Shown: positions 18,501-25,775 of the stretch, piece after piece
Position numbering within the stretch: the first letter of the stretch is position 1
How the letters are laid out: each line of letters begins with the position of its first letter
Assembly: GCA_009784375.1 (NCBI GenBank)
Contig: WRBV01000003.1
Location: forward strand, 1-64,000
Length of the DNA stretch: 64,000 bases
Direction of reading: 5' to 3'
Origin: Bacillota bacterium
GTDB taxonomy: Bacteria > Bacillota > Clostridia > Christensenellales > UBA1242
Made by a program: the position numbers and the translations under genes
Notes under the pieces: generated by a model
The model's database searches: none
Told to the model about the DNA's origin: nothing
What the model saw: only the letters and a program-made list of their open reading frames with translations

Positions 18501-18640
18501 TTGCATATGCGACCGCATTGACACTTCTTGTTATTCCTGCGTTCTATTCAATCTTTAACTGGTTACCACGTTCCGAGCGTCAAAAGTTAAAAGAAGAACG
18601 CCAAGCGAAAAAACAAGCGAAGTTGGCGCAACCAGAATAA
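15560..18640 (+). CDS. RND-family efflux transporter (AcrB/SwrC type)
   Basis: 1026 residues. Standard HAE-RND layout: a TM1 after FGVKRPHTVFV, a first periplasmic-type loop, TM2-6 with GMLIDNSIIVIENIYR in TM4, a long cytoplasmic stretch, TM7, a second loop, then TM8-12 with GVVVNNGIVFIDYINQ. The C-terminus is Lys/Gln-rich. In Gram-positive bacteria the equivalent SwrC/YerP proteins export toxic lipopeptides and other amphiphiles without an outer-membrane channel. Both large loops contain long inserts relative to compact SwrC proteins. GAGAGGG lies 9 bases before the ATG. It is monocistronic, with a palindromic operator upstream and a terminator downstream. Confidence 0.93.
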   Translation: MELENQKMLDQNIRENTFTRFGVKRPHTVFVMICVTLILGIFAFTTLRIELFPNMNLPFAIVMITPEDSSPRAMFHPDGTPNNEEFLEDGVTPNPNRFNPALLDPETVFHLTERIEVELGRVNGISQVQTMTSGMILGAFVELHSNVRIAEVMPFMMEAMNRINFQADHFNNAQIIPLDPNMMPIFTFSSTFMLPEEDFMVHNGTEYVLDQDARLEATRRWYRTTLHGALFAANGVGDVSMSLGGDNSFSYFNGEISFSVSVFMRSGAVITEVAQEIENVLADFGESHGFHYEPLTNQGADIMTQINSIMNNLIIGGILAIIILFLFLRNIKLTIAVAIAIPLSVIGTFVLMYFMGITINIVSLAGLALAIGMLIDNSIIVIENIYRLRAKGMPIKQAAIKGASQILGAMIAATLTTIAVFVPMFFVTGLMMEVFMDMVYVIVFALLVSLIVAVMFLPAIISAFRISCKNMKSKYAKSDDDKASLQDALALEAEEKKLQNRGFFARMFDGIGRGWSKITAPIANAWNKFLAAIRWAAFTAWVGRAFEGTVRWTIRFKFVVVPIVIAMFVGSIFLATTHGFEMMPAQDMGSFSVTMSTNQGLLITDQQRLDAARKLAMDDDDGIYALIRETLGGDAENISVSFGGGGAFSTLLGGSSNININVTLRENRNITTTGASQMVQDAIEEFLDYNAGDDLLVIPGPMPNVTFGDFVTNVSIGSGMDMMAASEIVQVIAIEPREDETLTQASARLGLAINATVLAMREVQGVHRVTTDFNPMMIARVDRMMGATVTGTIVDGQNIGIVQGRWDDRFDELQNDALTAEYFEGMRPIPDGFAAQMEDTMNQMIIAILVGLLLMYLVMVAIFRSFKSPIIILITVPLAFTGAFLLLAMAGMPLSIVALIGLLVLMGVVVNNGIVFIDYINQARRDGLSRNEAIVAAAKTRARPIMMMALTTILAMLPMALGFGGGAEMMQPVAIVTVGGLAYATALTLLVIPAFYSIFNWLPRSERQKLKEERQAKKQAKLAQPE

Positions 18641-18656
18641 TTGCAAAATTTATATC

Positions 18657-18681
18657 AAGACAGCCGTGATGGCTGTCTTTT
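18657..18681 (+). terminator. Terminator after the RND exporter
   Basis: AAGACAGCC / GGCTGTCTT stem with a GTGAT loop and short T run. Confidence 0.85.
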
Positions 18682-18684
18682 GAA

Positions 18685-18713
18685 TTGTTAATGCGGTTTG
18701 GTTGTGATATGAT
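18685..18713 (+). promoter_or_regulatory. mcsA promoter, leaderless type
   Basis: TTGTTA (18685-18690), 17 bp, TATGAT (18708-18713), then 5 bases to the ATG at 18719. No ribosome binding site fits between. No tandem GGTCAAA CtsR-type operator is visible. Confidence 0.75.
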
Positions 18714-18718
18714 GGATT

Positions 18719-19063
18719 ATGATTTGTAAGATATGCAGGCAGAATAGGGCAAGCTTTCAGAAATTTGTGCCGAGCATGGGCAAAAGTGTGCCTGTGTGTT
18801 CGGGGTGCCTTGGCAAAGGTGCGGGTGGATTTAATGTGACCGAGGTGTCAAGTGGACCTGGGTTTTATTCGGTGAAACAGACTTTTACAGGTGGACCACA
18901 ATTTAAAAATTTTTATGATGGAAAAAAGGTAGCGCAAAGTATTGTTTGTACTAATTGTGGACATGATTTGGTTGCATTTGAGTCAAGTGGTAAAATGGGT
19001 TGCAGCGAATGTTATAATGTATTTAACGAGCAAGTAAAAAGAATTATAAGGAACAGGAAATGA
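18719..19063 (+). CDS. mcsA: McsA-like zinc protein, activator of McsB
   Basis: 114 residues with four CxxC pairs: C3/C6, C27/C30, then CTNC and CSEC in the C-terminal half, as in McsA. The usual C-terminal UVR domain of McsA is missing, making it shorter than the roughly 180-residue Bacillus protein. McsA binds and stimulates the arginine kinase McsB. The mcsB ATG overlaps its stop as ATGA, so the two are translationally coupled. The ctsR repressor gene that normally precedes mcsA is absent. Confidence 0.85.
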   Translation: MICKICRQNRASFQKFVPSMGKSVPVCSGCLGKGAGGFNVTEVSSGPGFYSVKQTFTGGPQFKNFYDGKKVAQSIVCTNCGHDLVAFESSGKMGCSECYNVFNEQVKRIIRNRK

Positions 19064-20079
19064 AAAAAGACATTAATTCTTTAATTGTATCAACCAGGGT
19101 GCGGCTTGCAAGAAATTTAGAGCGAGTCCCTTTTAAAACCGAGGTAGTGGATGCGTTTGATTCGGTTGCGACTACGATTAAAAATGCTAATCCACATTAT
19201 TTGTCTGTACGAATTGACCAGCTTCATGGTAAGGTTGCAAATGCATTGTATGAACAACATCTTATAAGCCGTGAACTTCTTTCTAATTCAAAAAATGGAA
19301 TGATTGTTGTCAAGGATGACAAGGTAGAAGATGTGACAAGAAGTAATGAGCGTGTTTGTGTAATGCTTGGTGAAGAGGATCATATTCGCATTCAAGTAAT
19401 TAAACAAGGTTTTGATTTGCAGTCTTGTTTTAATACCGCGAAAAAGATAAGTGATGACATTTCAAAAGAACACAAAATTGCACATAGAAACGATTTCGGT
19501 TATTTGACAACCTGTCCGACAAATCTTGGAACAGGAATGCGTGCAAGTGTTATGATGTTTCTGCCTGCGCTCAGTTTGACCAATCAAATTAGTGTGGTTG
19601 CAAGACAATTAAAAGGTGAGAAAATTACTATAAGAGGTGTTTACGGAGAAGGTAGCAAGTCGGCTGGTTATATGTATCAAATAAGTAATCAAGCGTGCCT
19701 GGAGCTTGATGAGGGCGAAATACTTGAAAAAGTAAACGAGATTGTACGATTAATTGCTGTTCGTGAAATTGATTTACAGAAATCTTTATTGGATGAGAGT
19801 CCAGACCAAATCATCAACCAAGTCATGCGAAGTTTAGGCATTTTAACACATGCACATATGATTTCAAGTGATGAGGCGGTTGAACATCTTGCATGGTTAA
19901 AACTCGGTGATTGTATTGGAATTGTTAAATTCAAACCAGGAGCATTGGATGATTTATTTTTTGTTATTCAACCAGCTACGCTAACAACACAAAATGAAAA
20001 GGCAAGTGAATATGTTACTCGTGATAAAATGCGTGCAAAGAAAATTAGTGAGGTATTACGAGTTTCAAGAATGAAATGA
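19060..20079 (+). CDS. mcsB: Protein arginine kinase McsB
   Basis: 339 residues, the family's normal size, related to phosphagen kinases. Recognisable motifs are SLIVSTRVRLARNLERVPF at the start, NERVCVMLGEEDHIRIQ, DFGYLTTCPTNLGTGMRASVM with the catalytic-loop Cys, and IRGVYGEGSKSAG. McsB phosphorylates arginines and marks proteins for ClpCP degradation in Firmicutes. It is coupled to mcsA by overlap; the Clp ATPase that would be its partner lies 0.5 kb further on behind its own promoter. Confidence 0.95.
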   Translation: MKKDINSLIVSTRVRLARNLERVPFKTEVVDAFDSVATTIKNANPHYLSVRIDQLHGKVANALYEQHLISRELLSNSKNGMIVVKDDKVEDVTRSNERVCVMLGEEDHIRIQVIKQGFDLQSCFNTAKKISDDISKEHKIAHRNDFGYLTTCPTNLGTGMRASVMMFLPALSLTNQISVVARQLKGEKITIRGVYGEGSKSAGYMYQISNQACLELDEGEILEKVNEIVRLIAVREIDLQKSLLDESPDQIINQVMRSLGILTHAHMISSDEAVEHLAWLKLGDCIGIVKFKPGALDDLFFVIQPATLTTQNEKASEYVTRDKMRAKKISEVLRVSRMK

Positions 20080-20090
20080 AAATTCATATT

Positions 20091-20114
20091 AAAAAAGGCA
20101 CTAAGCCTTTTTTT
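20091..20114. terminator. Bidirectional terminator between mcsB and the convergent gene
   Basis: AAAAAAGGC and GCCTTTTTTT arms around ACTAA; U-rich in both directions. Confidence 0.85.
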
Positions 20115-20529
20115 AGAAATTTATTGTGTTTTCACATTCGGCATATGCCATGCATGAATGTGCCATTGGCTCTATGTAGCCAGTATGTGGTTGTTGGAGA
20201 TATTGTTCGTACATTGCGGACAGACGCTTGGTTTCAAGCCTGTACTCGGAGCTTGTTGGACAAAGGGTTTCGATTAAGTTGATAGACTTTTGAAGCTCAT
20301 TTTGTGATTGACTTAATCTTGCATATGCGGCTTCGAATTCTAACGCGTTCCAGAAATCGGCGTCCGATTGTGTTTGGCAATCTTCGACAGAGAAGTCTAG
20401 TTCTTCTTCTGGTATGCCCGTGAATCGCCCAGCTTCGAGGACTGCGGCTGTTATGTATTCTTGTCTGGATTGAGCTGTACTTGTCAGTACAAATTGGTTG
20501 CCAACATATTTATGTTTTCTTATATCCAT
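20113..20529 (-). CDS. Hypothetical soluble protein, divergent from the Clp ATPase
   Basis: 138 residues from the ATG at 20529. No signal peptide or membrane segment; helical, Glu/Gln/Ser-rich, with no family I recognise. The start is fixed by a consensus promoter whose -10 ends 5 bases upstream; an in-frame TTG at 20535 overlaps the -10 box itself. It lies between mcsAB and clp on the opposite strand and shares its -35 region with the clp promoter, so the two may be regulated together. A link to protein quality control is inference from position only. Confidence 0.7.
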   Translation of the reverse strand: MDIRKHKYVGNQFVLTSTAQSRQEYITAAVLEAGRFTGIPEEELDFSVEDCQTQSDADFWNALEFEAAYARLSQSQNELQKSINLIETLCPTSSEYRLETKRLSAMYEQYLQQPHTGYIEPMAHSCMAYAECENTINF

Positions 20530-20534
20530 GTACA

Positions 20535-20563
20535 ATTATAGTGTAATTGTTTGTGTTTGTCAA
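20535..20563 (-). promoter_or_regulatory. Consensus promoter of the divergent gene, leaderless type
   Basis: On the - strand: TTGACA (20563-20558), 17 bp, TATAAT (20540-20535), 5 bases, ATG at 20529. Both hexamers match sigma-A consensus perfectly. Confidence 0.85.
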
Positions 20564-20584
20564 TATCTGGATAGATGGTATAAT
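20557..20584 (+). promoter_or_regulatory. clp promoter, leaderless type, sharing the -35 with the divergent promoter
   Basis: TTGTCA (20557-20562), 16 bp, TATAAT (20579-20584), 6 bases, ATG at 20591. The -35 overlaps that of the - strand promoter in the near-palindrome TTGTCAA, so the two polymerases should exclude each other. Confidence 0.8.
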
Positions 20585-20590
20585 ACCATT

Positions 20591-22798
20591 ATGAACATAA
20601 CACAGAATGTACACAAAATTATTCAAGCGGCTATTGTTTCCGCACAGTCTTCTGGAGTTCCGCCTATGCCATTGCATCTTTTATATGGATGCAGCGTTGT
20701 TTCAGAATGTCTTGCAAGCCGATTATTGAAAGAGGCGGGTATTACGCGCGGAATGCTAGAAAATGTAAGTAGTGCGCTTGCACCTGATTTAACATTTAAT
20801 CAAATTCTTGAACATGCCGATGCCATTACGCTTCAGATGGGACAGACTGCGTTGGTGAGTGAAAACCTTTTGTTAGTACTTGTGCGTGATTGTGCCCAAA
20901 CGATGGATGTTTTGGAAAAGTTATCAAAGGGAAGTCCAAAGCGGCTTGAACAAATGATATTGCAAAATTCCGATATACCTTTAAAGAGTAATGAGAATGT
21001 AAAGGAGAGTGCAATAAAATCTAGTGTGCCTGAGGATATTTTACGATTAGGTGCCGATCTTACATTAAAAGCAAAGCAAGGCAAAATTGATACAATAATA
21101 GGACGAGACGAAGAGACCCAACGTGTAATTGAAATTTTATCACGGAAGACAAAGAATAATCCTGTTCTTATTGGTGAGGCGGGTGTTGGTAAGAGTGCAA
21201 TTGTCGAGGGTCTTGCATTGCGTATTGTTGGCGGAAATGTGCCAAAGCAACTTGAAAACAAAACGATATTCTCGCTTGATATTGGGTCTTTGATGGCTGG
21301 GACGAAGTATAGGGGCGAGTTAGAGGCACGTCTTGAGAAATTGCTTAAGTTGATTGAAGAGAGAAAAGACATCATTTTGTTCATTGATGAAATACATCAA
21401 ATCACAACGGCAAGCGGAAAAGAAGGCGAGGTTGGTATATCTGAGATATTAAAGCCAAAACTTGCTCGTGGTGAAATGCAGACAATAGGTGCGACGACGA
21501 CCGAAGAATACCGTCGGTTTATTGAAAAGGATGCTGCACTCGAGAGACGATTTGCACCTATTATCGTGAATCCGCCAACACCTGGGCAGGCTATTGAAAT
21601 ATTGCAAGGTCTTAAAACAGGGTTTGAGTCTTTTCATGATGTTGAAATTGGCGGGGATGCAATTGTTGCTGCGGTTACTATGAGTGACCGTTATATTACC
21701 GATAGAAATCTTCCTGACAAGGCAATAGATATGCTTGACGAGGCTTGCGCAAAGAAAAAGATTTGGAATATGAAAAATGGAAGTGGGGCTAAGCCAACTA
21801 TTGATGCTGATGATATTGCCGAGGTTGTATCAAAGGCAACAGGAGTTCCTGTGACAAAGCTTACAAGTGATGAACGTGAGAGATTAAAGAATCTTGAGGA
21901 AGAGCTTAAAAAACAAATCATAGGTCAAGACAAAGCGGTAGCGGCAATTGCAAAGGCGGTTCGTCGAAGTCGTGCGGGTGTTGCGGATGCAAACAGACCT
22001 GTGGGTTCATTTATGTTCCTTGGGCGAACAGGTACAGGAAAAACCGAGACGTGTAAGGTTTTGGCAAGTCAACTGTTTACAAGTGACAAGTCACTTATCA
22101 AGCTTGATATGAGTGAATTTTCCGAAGCACACAGCGTAAGTAAATTAATCGGAAGCCCTCCAGGTTACGTAGGTTATGATGATGCAAGTGCACTTTGCGA
22201 ACGTGTACGTCGTAATCCATATTCGCTTGTTTTATTTGATGAAATTGAAAAGGCACATCCCGAGGTTTATAATATATTATTGCAAATCTTGGATGAGGGA
22301 CGATTAACCGATAACAAAGGCAAGACAACTTCATTCAAAAATTGCCTAATTGTTATGACAAGTAATGTGGGTGTCGAGAATATTGCAAAAACCAAAAAAA
22401 TCGGATTCAGCGGAGAAGACGACACACAAAATGTCGAAGAAGAAGCGGCAATGATGGCAGGATTGAAAAAAAGATTCAAGCCAGAATTCATCAACCGAAT
22501 TGATAATGTTATTGTTTTCAATAGTCTTTCGAAAGAAAATGTCGGTGCGATTGCAAGAATTCATATTGAAAAACTTGTGAAAAAACTTGGTGGAATTGGA
22601 ATAGAATTGTTTGTATCAAACGATGCTGTTGACTATTTAGTTGATAAGGGCTATAACCATGAATTTGGTGCAAGACCTCTGAGACGGCTTTTACAGACCG
22701 AAATCGAGGATAAAATTGCCGAAAGAATTCTTAGTGACAGCGTCAGAGTGGTGAAAGTTGATGTAGCCGATAGTGAACTTGTATTTGAATTTAATTAA
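20591..22798 (+). CDS. ClpA/ClpC-family ATP-dependent protease ATPase subunit
   Basis: 735 residues. A divergent N-terminal domain (about 1-135) is followed by AAA+ D1 with Walker A GEAGVGKS at 195 and FIDEIH, and D2 with Walker A GRTGTGKT near 478 and VLFDEIEKAHP. The KKIGFSGED loop carries the IGF tripeptide that docks on ClpP. After DEACAKK in D1 there are only about 15 residues before D2, so the coiled-coil middle domain of ClpC (docking site for MecA/McsB) is missing, as in ClpA. It sits next to mcsAB, which normally pair with ClpC. Start set by the promoter at 20557-20584. Confidence 0.92.
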   Translation: MNITQNVHKIIQAAIVSAQSSGVPPMPLHLLYGCSVVSECLASRLLKEAGITRGMLENVSSALAPDLTFNQILEHADAITLQMGQTALVSENLLLVLVRDCAQTMDVLEKLSKGSPKRLEQMILQNSDIPLKSNENVKESAIKSSVPEDILRLGADLTLKAKQGKIDTIIGRDEETQRVIEILSRKTKNNPVLIGEAGVGKSAIVEGLALRIVGGNVPKQLENKTIFSLDIGSLMAGTKYRGELEARLEKLLKLIEERKDIILFIDEIHQITTASGKEGEVGISEILKPKLARGEMQTIGATTTEEYRRFIEKDAALERRFAPIIVNPPTPGQAIEILQGLKTGFESFHDVEIGGDAIVAAVTMSDRYITDRNLPDKAIDMLDEACAKKKIWNMKNGSGAKPTIDADDIAEVVSKATGVPVTKLTSDERERLKNLEEELKKQIIGQDKAVAAIAKAVRRSRAGVADANRPVGSFMFLGRTGTGKTETCKVLASQLFTSDKSLIKLDMSEFSEAHSVSKLIGSPPGYVGYDDASALCERVRRNPYSLVLFDEIEKAHPEVYNILLQILDEGRLTDNKGKTTSFKNCLIVMTSNVGVENIAKTKKIGFSGEDDTQNVEEEAAMMAGLKKRFKPEFINRIDNVIVFNSLSKENVGAIARIHIEKLVKKLGGIGIELFVSNDAVDYLVDKGYNHEFGARPLRRLLQTEIEDKIAERILSDSVRVVKVDVADSELVFEFN

Positions 22799-22809
22799 GG
22801 AGAGAGGAT

Positions 22810-23868
22810 ATGAAAGTACTTATTATTGCGACTGGTGGGACTATTTCGCAGATTGCGAATGAAGATGGGATTTTAGAAAGTAACGAAACAAGTCGAAGTG
22901 GATCGGATTTTATGAGAATTTTGGAATCAAAAAAAGAGACACTTGGGATTGAGTCAATTTCGGCGAAGACAATTATGAATAAAGATAGTGCCAATATGGT
23001 GATGGAAGATTGGCAATGTATTGTTCGTGCTGTGGTTGATAATTATGATCACTATGATGCATTTATCGTAACACATGGTACCGAGACTATGGGTTATGCA
23101 AGCTCTGCGGTTTCTTTTGCTCTTGGACGACTTGGCAAGCCCGTTGCTTTTACTGGGGCGCAATCATCTTTTGGGGCGCCAGGTAGTGATAGCATTATGA
23201 ACTTGGAAAATACGTTACGAGTTTTGTCTTTGCGCCGTGATCTTGTTGGTGTGTTCTTGGTGTTTGGGACAAATATTGTTTCGGGGACACGTGTAAAGAA
23301 AAAAACAGAATTTGATTATGATGCGTTCAAATGTTCGCGAAGATTTAGACCTCTTGGTATTGTTGGAAGCGATATAATGTTTAACGAAGAATCAATCAAG
23401 CGTCATAATTCATATCACAAACCGTCTGCAAAAAATGCAAACGAACTTGTTGTGATTAATAAATTCTCGAATAAAATTGTTGCTTTGTCTGAATTTCCTG
23501 GGATGGAATCATCAGTATTCATAAACATGGCAAAAAGTGGCGTAAAAGGTTTTGTATTGCGAAGTCATGGAAGCGGAGTGCCAAATGTTGGCAAAGAAAG
23601 TGCCGAATTTGAAAACCTTCGTCCAGCATTTGAATATCTTCAACAGAATAAAATTCCACTTGTATTGACTTCACAGGCACCTGACGGAGTTGCGTGTATG
23701 AATATTTATGAACCATCATTTATTGCAAGAGAGCTTGGTGCTATACCAACACACGATATGACTATCGAGGCGGCGGTTGCAAAATTGTCATGGCTTCTTG
23801 GTCAAGACAAGTCATATGACCAAATTCATAAAATGTTCCCAAAATCGTTGCGTGGAGAAATTCATTAG
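22810..23868 (+). CDS. ansA: Type I L-asparaginase
   Basis: 352 residues. The first catalytic Thr is in IIATGGTISQI (residues 5-15), and the second in FIVTHGTETMGYAS (near 92). The family's GAQSSFGAPGSDS segment and C-terminal VLTSQAPDGVACMN are present. The enzyme hydrolyses asparagine to aspartate and ammonia; type I forms are usually cytosolic and no signal peptide is seen. A strong AAGGAGAG site lies upstream, 12 bases after clp, so it is probably co-transcribed with clp. Confidence 0.93.
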   Translation: MKVLIIATGGTISQIANEDGILESNETSRSGSDFMRILESKKETLGIESISAKTIMNKDSANMVMEDWQCIVRAVVDNYDHYDAFIVTHGTETMGYASSAVSFALGRLGKPVAFTGAQSSFGAPGSDSIMNLENTLRVLSLRRDLVGVFLVFGTNIVSGTRVKKKTEFDYDAFKCSRRFRPLGIVGSDIMFNEESIKRHNSYHKPSAKNANELVVINKFSNKIVALSEFPGMESSVFINMAKSGVKGFVLRSHGSGVPNVGKESAEFENLRPAFEYLQQNKIPLVLTSQAPDGVACMNIYEPSFIARELGAIPTHDMTIEAAVAKLSWLLGQDKSYDQIHKMFPKSLRGEIH

Positions 23869-23913
23869 ACGGGAAACAATAAACATGAAAAGTGAAAAAA
23901 GTAAGGATAAAGT

Positions 23914-24450
23914 ATGTTAGAGATAAAGTTAGATTTTGAGTATATGGATCAAAGATTCACTTTTGATGCACTTGTAAAAAAGGGTGATCCATATATTTTT
24001 GAAATTGGTGAAGAGCAATTGATCGATAAAATTTTTTATAAGTTATGTGGGCTTGATAATATTGGGGTTGAATTTGCTTGTGTTGTTGCAGACCAATTGG
24101 ATTTTTCAAAATCGTCATCAAACAATATTTTAGCATTAGGTGATAGTGGAATGTTTTTGCCAAATAAAACTGTTGGTGCGAATTTGTACAAAGCATATAG
24201 GGCAAGGATGAAAAAAATTGATGCAATGCGAAAAGTAATCGAGGTTTTGGATATTTATGGATTGAGCGATATAGCAAATGTAAAAATAAAGAAACTAGAT
24301 GAAGGGCGGTTAATTGACGTGGCTCTTGCACGGGCGCATGTTCGTAACCCTTTACTTGTTGTTGTGAAACGTGTTGGCGGGTATATCAGTTGCCAGACCG
24401 AAATAGACTTTACAAAATTCGAACAATCATATATAATCGAGATAAGATAA
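23914..24450 (+). CDS. Degenerate ABC-type ATPase-like protein
   Basis: 178 residues. The C-terminal half follows the order of an ABC ATPase: a Q-loop-like stretch near 65, MFLPNKTVGANLYKAYRAR resembling the LFPHLTVxENI segment, then KKLDEGRLIDVALARAHVRNPLLVVVK, a recognisable copy of the LSGGQ-x-x-x-ALARAL-x-x-P-x-LLLLDE block. The signature Gly-Gly has become Glu-Gly, the Walker B Asp is Lys, and no Walker A exists, so ATP hydrolysis is very unlikely. RBS AAGGATAAAG. It is followed by a PucR-type HTH gene; a regulatory role for the pair is inference. Confidence 0.6.
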   Translation: MLEIKLDFEYMDQRFTFDALVKKGDPYIFEIGEEQLIDKIFYKLCGLDNIGVEFACVVADQLDFSKSSSNNILALGDSGMFLPNKTVGANLYKAYRARMKKIDAMRKVIEVLDIYGLSDIANVKIKKLDEGRLIDVALARAHVRNPLLVVVKRVGGYISCQTEIDFTKFEQSYIIEIR

Positions 24451-24465
24451 TGAAAGATATAAAAA

Positions 24466-24517
24466 AGGCAACTTCGTTGCGTTGCTTCGCACGCATTTAT
24501 ACCTTTTTTGGACATTA
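24466..24517 (+). terminator. Hairpin with conserved flank, probable terminator (repeat family unit)
   Basis: AAAAAAGG (24471-24478) pairs with CCTTTTTT (24502-24509); an inner GGCAAC/GTTGC stem is also possible. The - strand reads TAATGTCC before the stem and ATATC after it, matching units at 37626, 56254 and 57357. Confidence 0.55.
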
Positions 24518-24530
24518 AGGAGATGTATTT

Positions 24531-24890
24531 ATGAAAAATCAAAATGATTTTTCTTCGGTCACTAAACCATGTACATTAGGTAAACCAGACGACAAATATT
24601 GCCGTATGCATGAATTTTTTTCAAAAGTTCCACGAGATGTTTATCGCAGTTTTTTGCGTGATATTGAAAACGATGGTATAAAAAAAGTCATGAATGATGA
24701 AGAACTTCGTCGTACAGTCGAAGTATTCTTTCATTATGATCTTAATATTAACGAGGCAAGTAAAAAATTATTCGTACATCGTAATACACTTATATATAGG
24801 CTTGACAAGATTAAACGTATTACTGGGTTTGATATTAAAAAATTTTGTGATGCGTTTATATTTCATGTTCTCATGTTTTCGAATTATTAG
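24531..24890 (+). CDS. Small PucR-type helix-turn-helix regulator
   Basis: 119 residues. The C-terminal 60 residues read LRRTVEVFFHYDLNINEASKKLFVHRNTLIYRLDKIKRITG, the HTH_30 domain found at the C-terminus of PucR/CdaR regulators. The large N-terminal sensor part of those proteins is missing; only about 55 residues with a CxxxxxPDDKYC pattern precede the HTH. RBS AAGGAGATG. It follows the degenerate ABC protein, suggesting a split or reduced regulator module. Its last bases overlap the stop of the convergent gene. Confidence 0.8.
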   Translation: MKNQNDFSSVTKPCTLGKPDDKYCRMHEFFSKVPRDVYRSFLRDIENDGIKKVMNDEELRRTVEVFFHYDLNINEASKKLFVHRNTLIYRLDKIKRITGFDIKKFCDAFIFHVLMFSNY

Positions 24891-25417
24891 TTTATCCGCT
24901 TGTATTCGTCAAGATTAATTACTTTGTTAGAGGGTTCGGAAGAATCCTTTTTTTGTGAGAACAATCCTGAATTCATAAGTAATGGAAGCATTGACATAAG
25001 GTCGGGTGACGATGACCCATTTTTATTTGCAAACATTTTAAGCATCATATCCATCTGTGAGTTATTTCCACCGCCCAAATTCCCAAGTAGTGGAAGAAGT
25101 GACATGAGGTCAAGACCGTTGTCGGTGGGTTTGGGTGGTGTTGATTTGGATGAATAGGTTTCTTTCTCGCTTTGCTTGTCTGAATGGCGTGGTAAAGGGT
25201 TTTTTTGTTTTTCTTCTGTGGATTGTTGTTCTATTGTTTCGGGTTGTCTTTTTGGTTGAGATTTAGGCTTTGTTTTAATAATTGCTTTGTATGGTTTGAC
25301 TTTTGGCTTTGGCTTAGTTTCTTGTTCAATTTCGACAAAATTTGCATTTGGTAAAGGGCTGGGTTCTATCCAGTCCTTTATATTAATAATTTCATCTATG
25401 TTGATTTCTTTTTTCAT
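24887..25417 (-). CDS. Hypothetical low-complexity protein
   Basis: 176 residues. A Lys/Pro-rich central region (about 35-100) is followed by two short similar motifs, DLMSLLPLLGNLG and DLMSMLPLLMNSG, separated by a Gly/Asn stretch and MLKMFANK. No signal peptide or membrane helix. No known family recognised. It is the second gene of a two-gene - strand unit, 11 bases after its partner, and overlaps the convergent HTH gene by 4 bases. The Met/Leu-rich repeats look like short amphipathic helices. Confidence 0.65.
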   Translation of the reverse strand: MKKEINIDEIINIKDWIEPSPLPNANFVEIEQETKPKPKVKPYKAIIKTKPKSQPKRQPETIEQQSTEEKQKNPLPRHSDKQSEKETYSSKSTPPKPTDNGLDLMSLLPLLGNLGGGNNSQMDMMLKMFANKNGSSSPDLMSMLPLLMNSGLFSQKKDSSEPSNKVINLDEYKRIN

Positions 25418-25428
25418 AAATTTTTGAT

Positions 25429-25731
25429 TTAGATGTCAAGTGTGCCGATAATATGTTGAAGCTTTTTTTGTTGTTCTGCATTAAGTAACGGTTTTATTTT
25501 TTCTATGGTTTCGCGGATACTGTTTGCGTTGCCTTTGTCTTTTTGCATTCCAATTTGTTTTGCAAGCTCCATCATCAATTGATCGTTTGACATGCTTGAA
25601 AATTTACCTATTGCTTGGCGAATGTCTTGCTCGTTCATATTGGTATTATCGGCTTGGTTTTCTTCTTTCAAAATTGCTTCATCTCTGTAAGGTGCGTACG
25701 GGTCGCCATGCGAAAAACTTTTTAAATCCAT
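25429..25731 (-). CDS. Hypothetical small helical protein
   Basis: 100 residues, charged and helical, with a C-terminal segment (about 55-100) rich in Lys/Leu/Gln. No family recognised. Its start faces nth across 44 bases. TATACC lies 5 bases before its ATG, compatible with a leaderless mRNA, but the match is weak. First gene of a pair with the low-complexity protein; the two share the same strand and spacing, so they likely act together. Confidence 0.6.
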   Translation of the reverse strand: MDLKSFSHGDPYAPYRDEAILKEENQADNTNMNEQDIRQAIGKFSSMSNDQLMMELAKQIGMQKDKGNANSIRETIEKIKPLLNAEQQKKLQHIIGTLDI

Positions 25732-25760
25732 GTCTAGGTATATGATAATTTGTATGGGTA

Positions 25761-25769
25761 TGATACAAT
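25761..25769 (+). promoter_or_regulatory. Extended -10 of nth, leaderless type
   Basis: TGATACAAT ends 6 bases before the ATG at 25776; no Shine-Dalgarno sequence fits and the -35 is poor. Confidence 0.5.
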
Positions 25770-25775
25770 CTTTTC

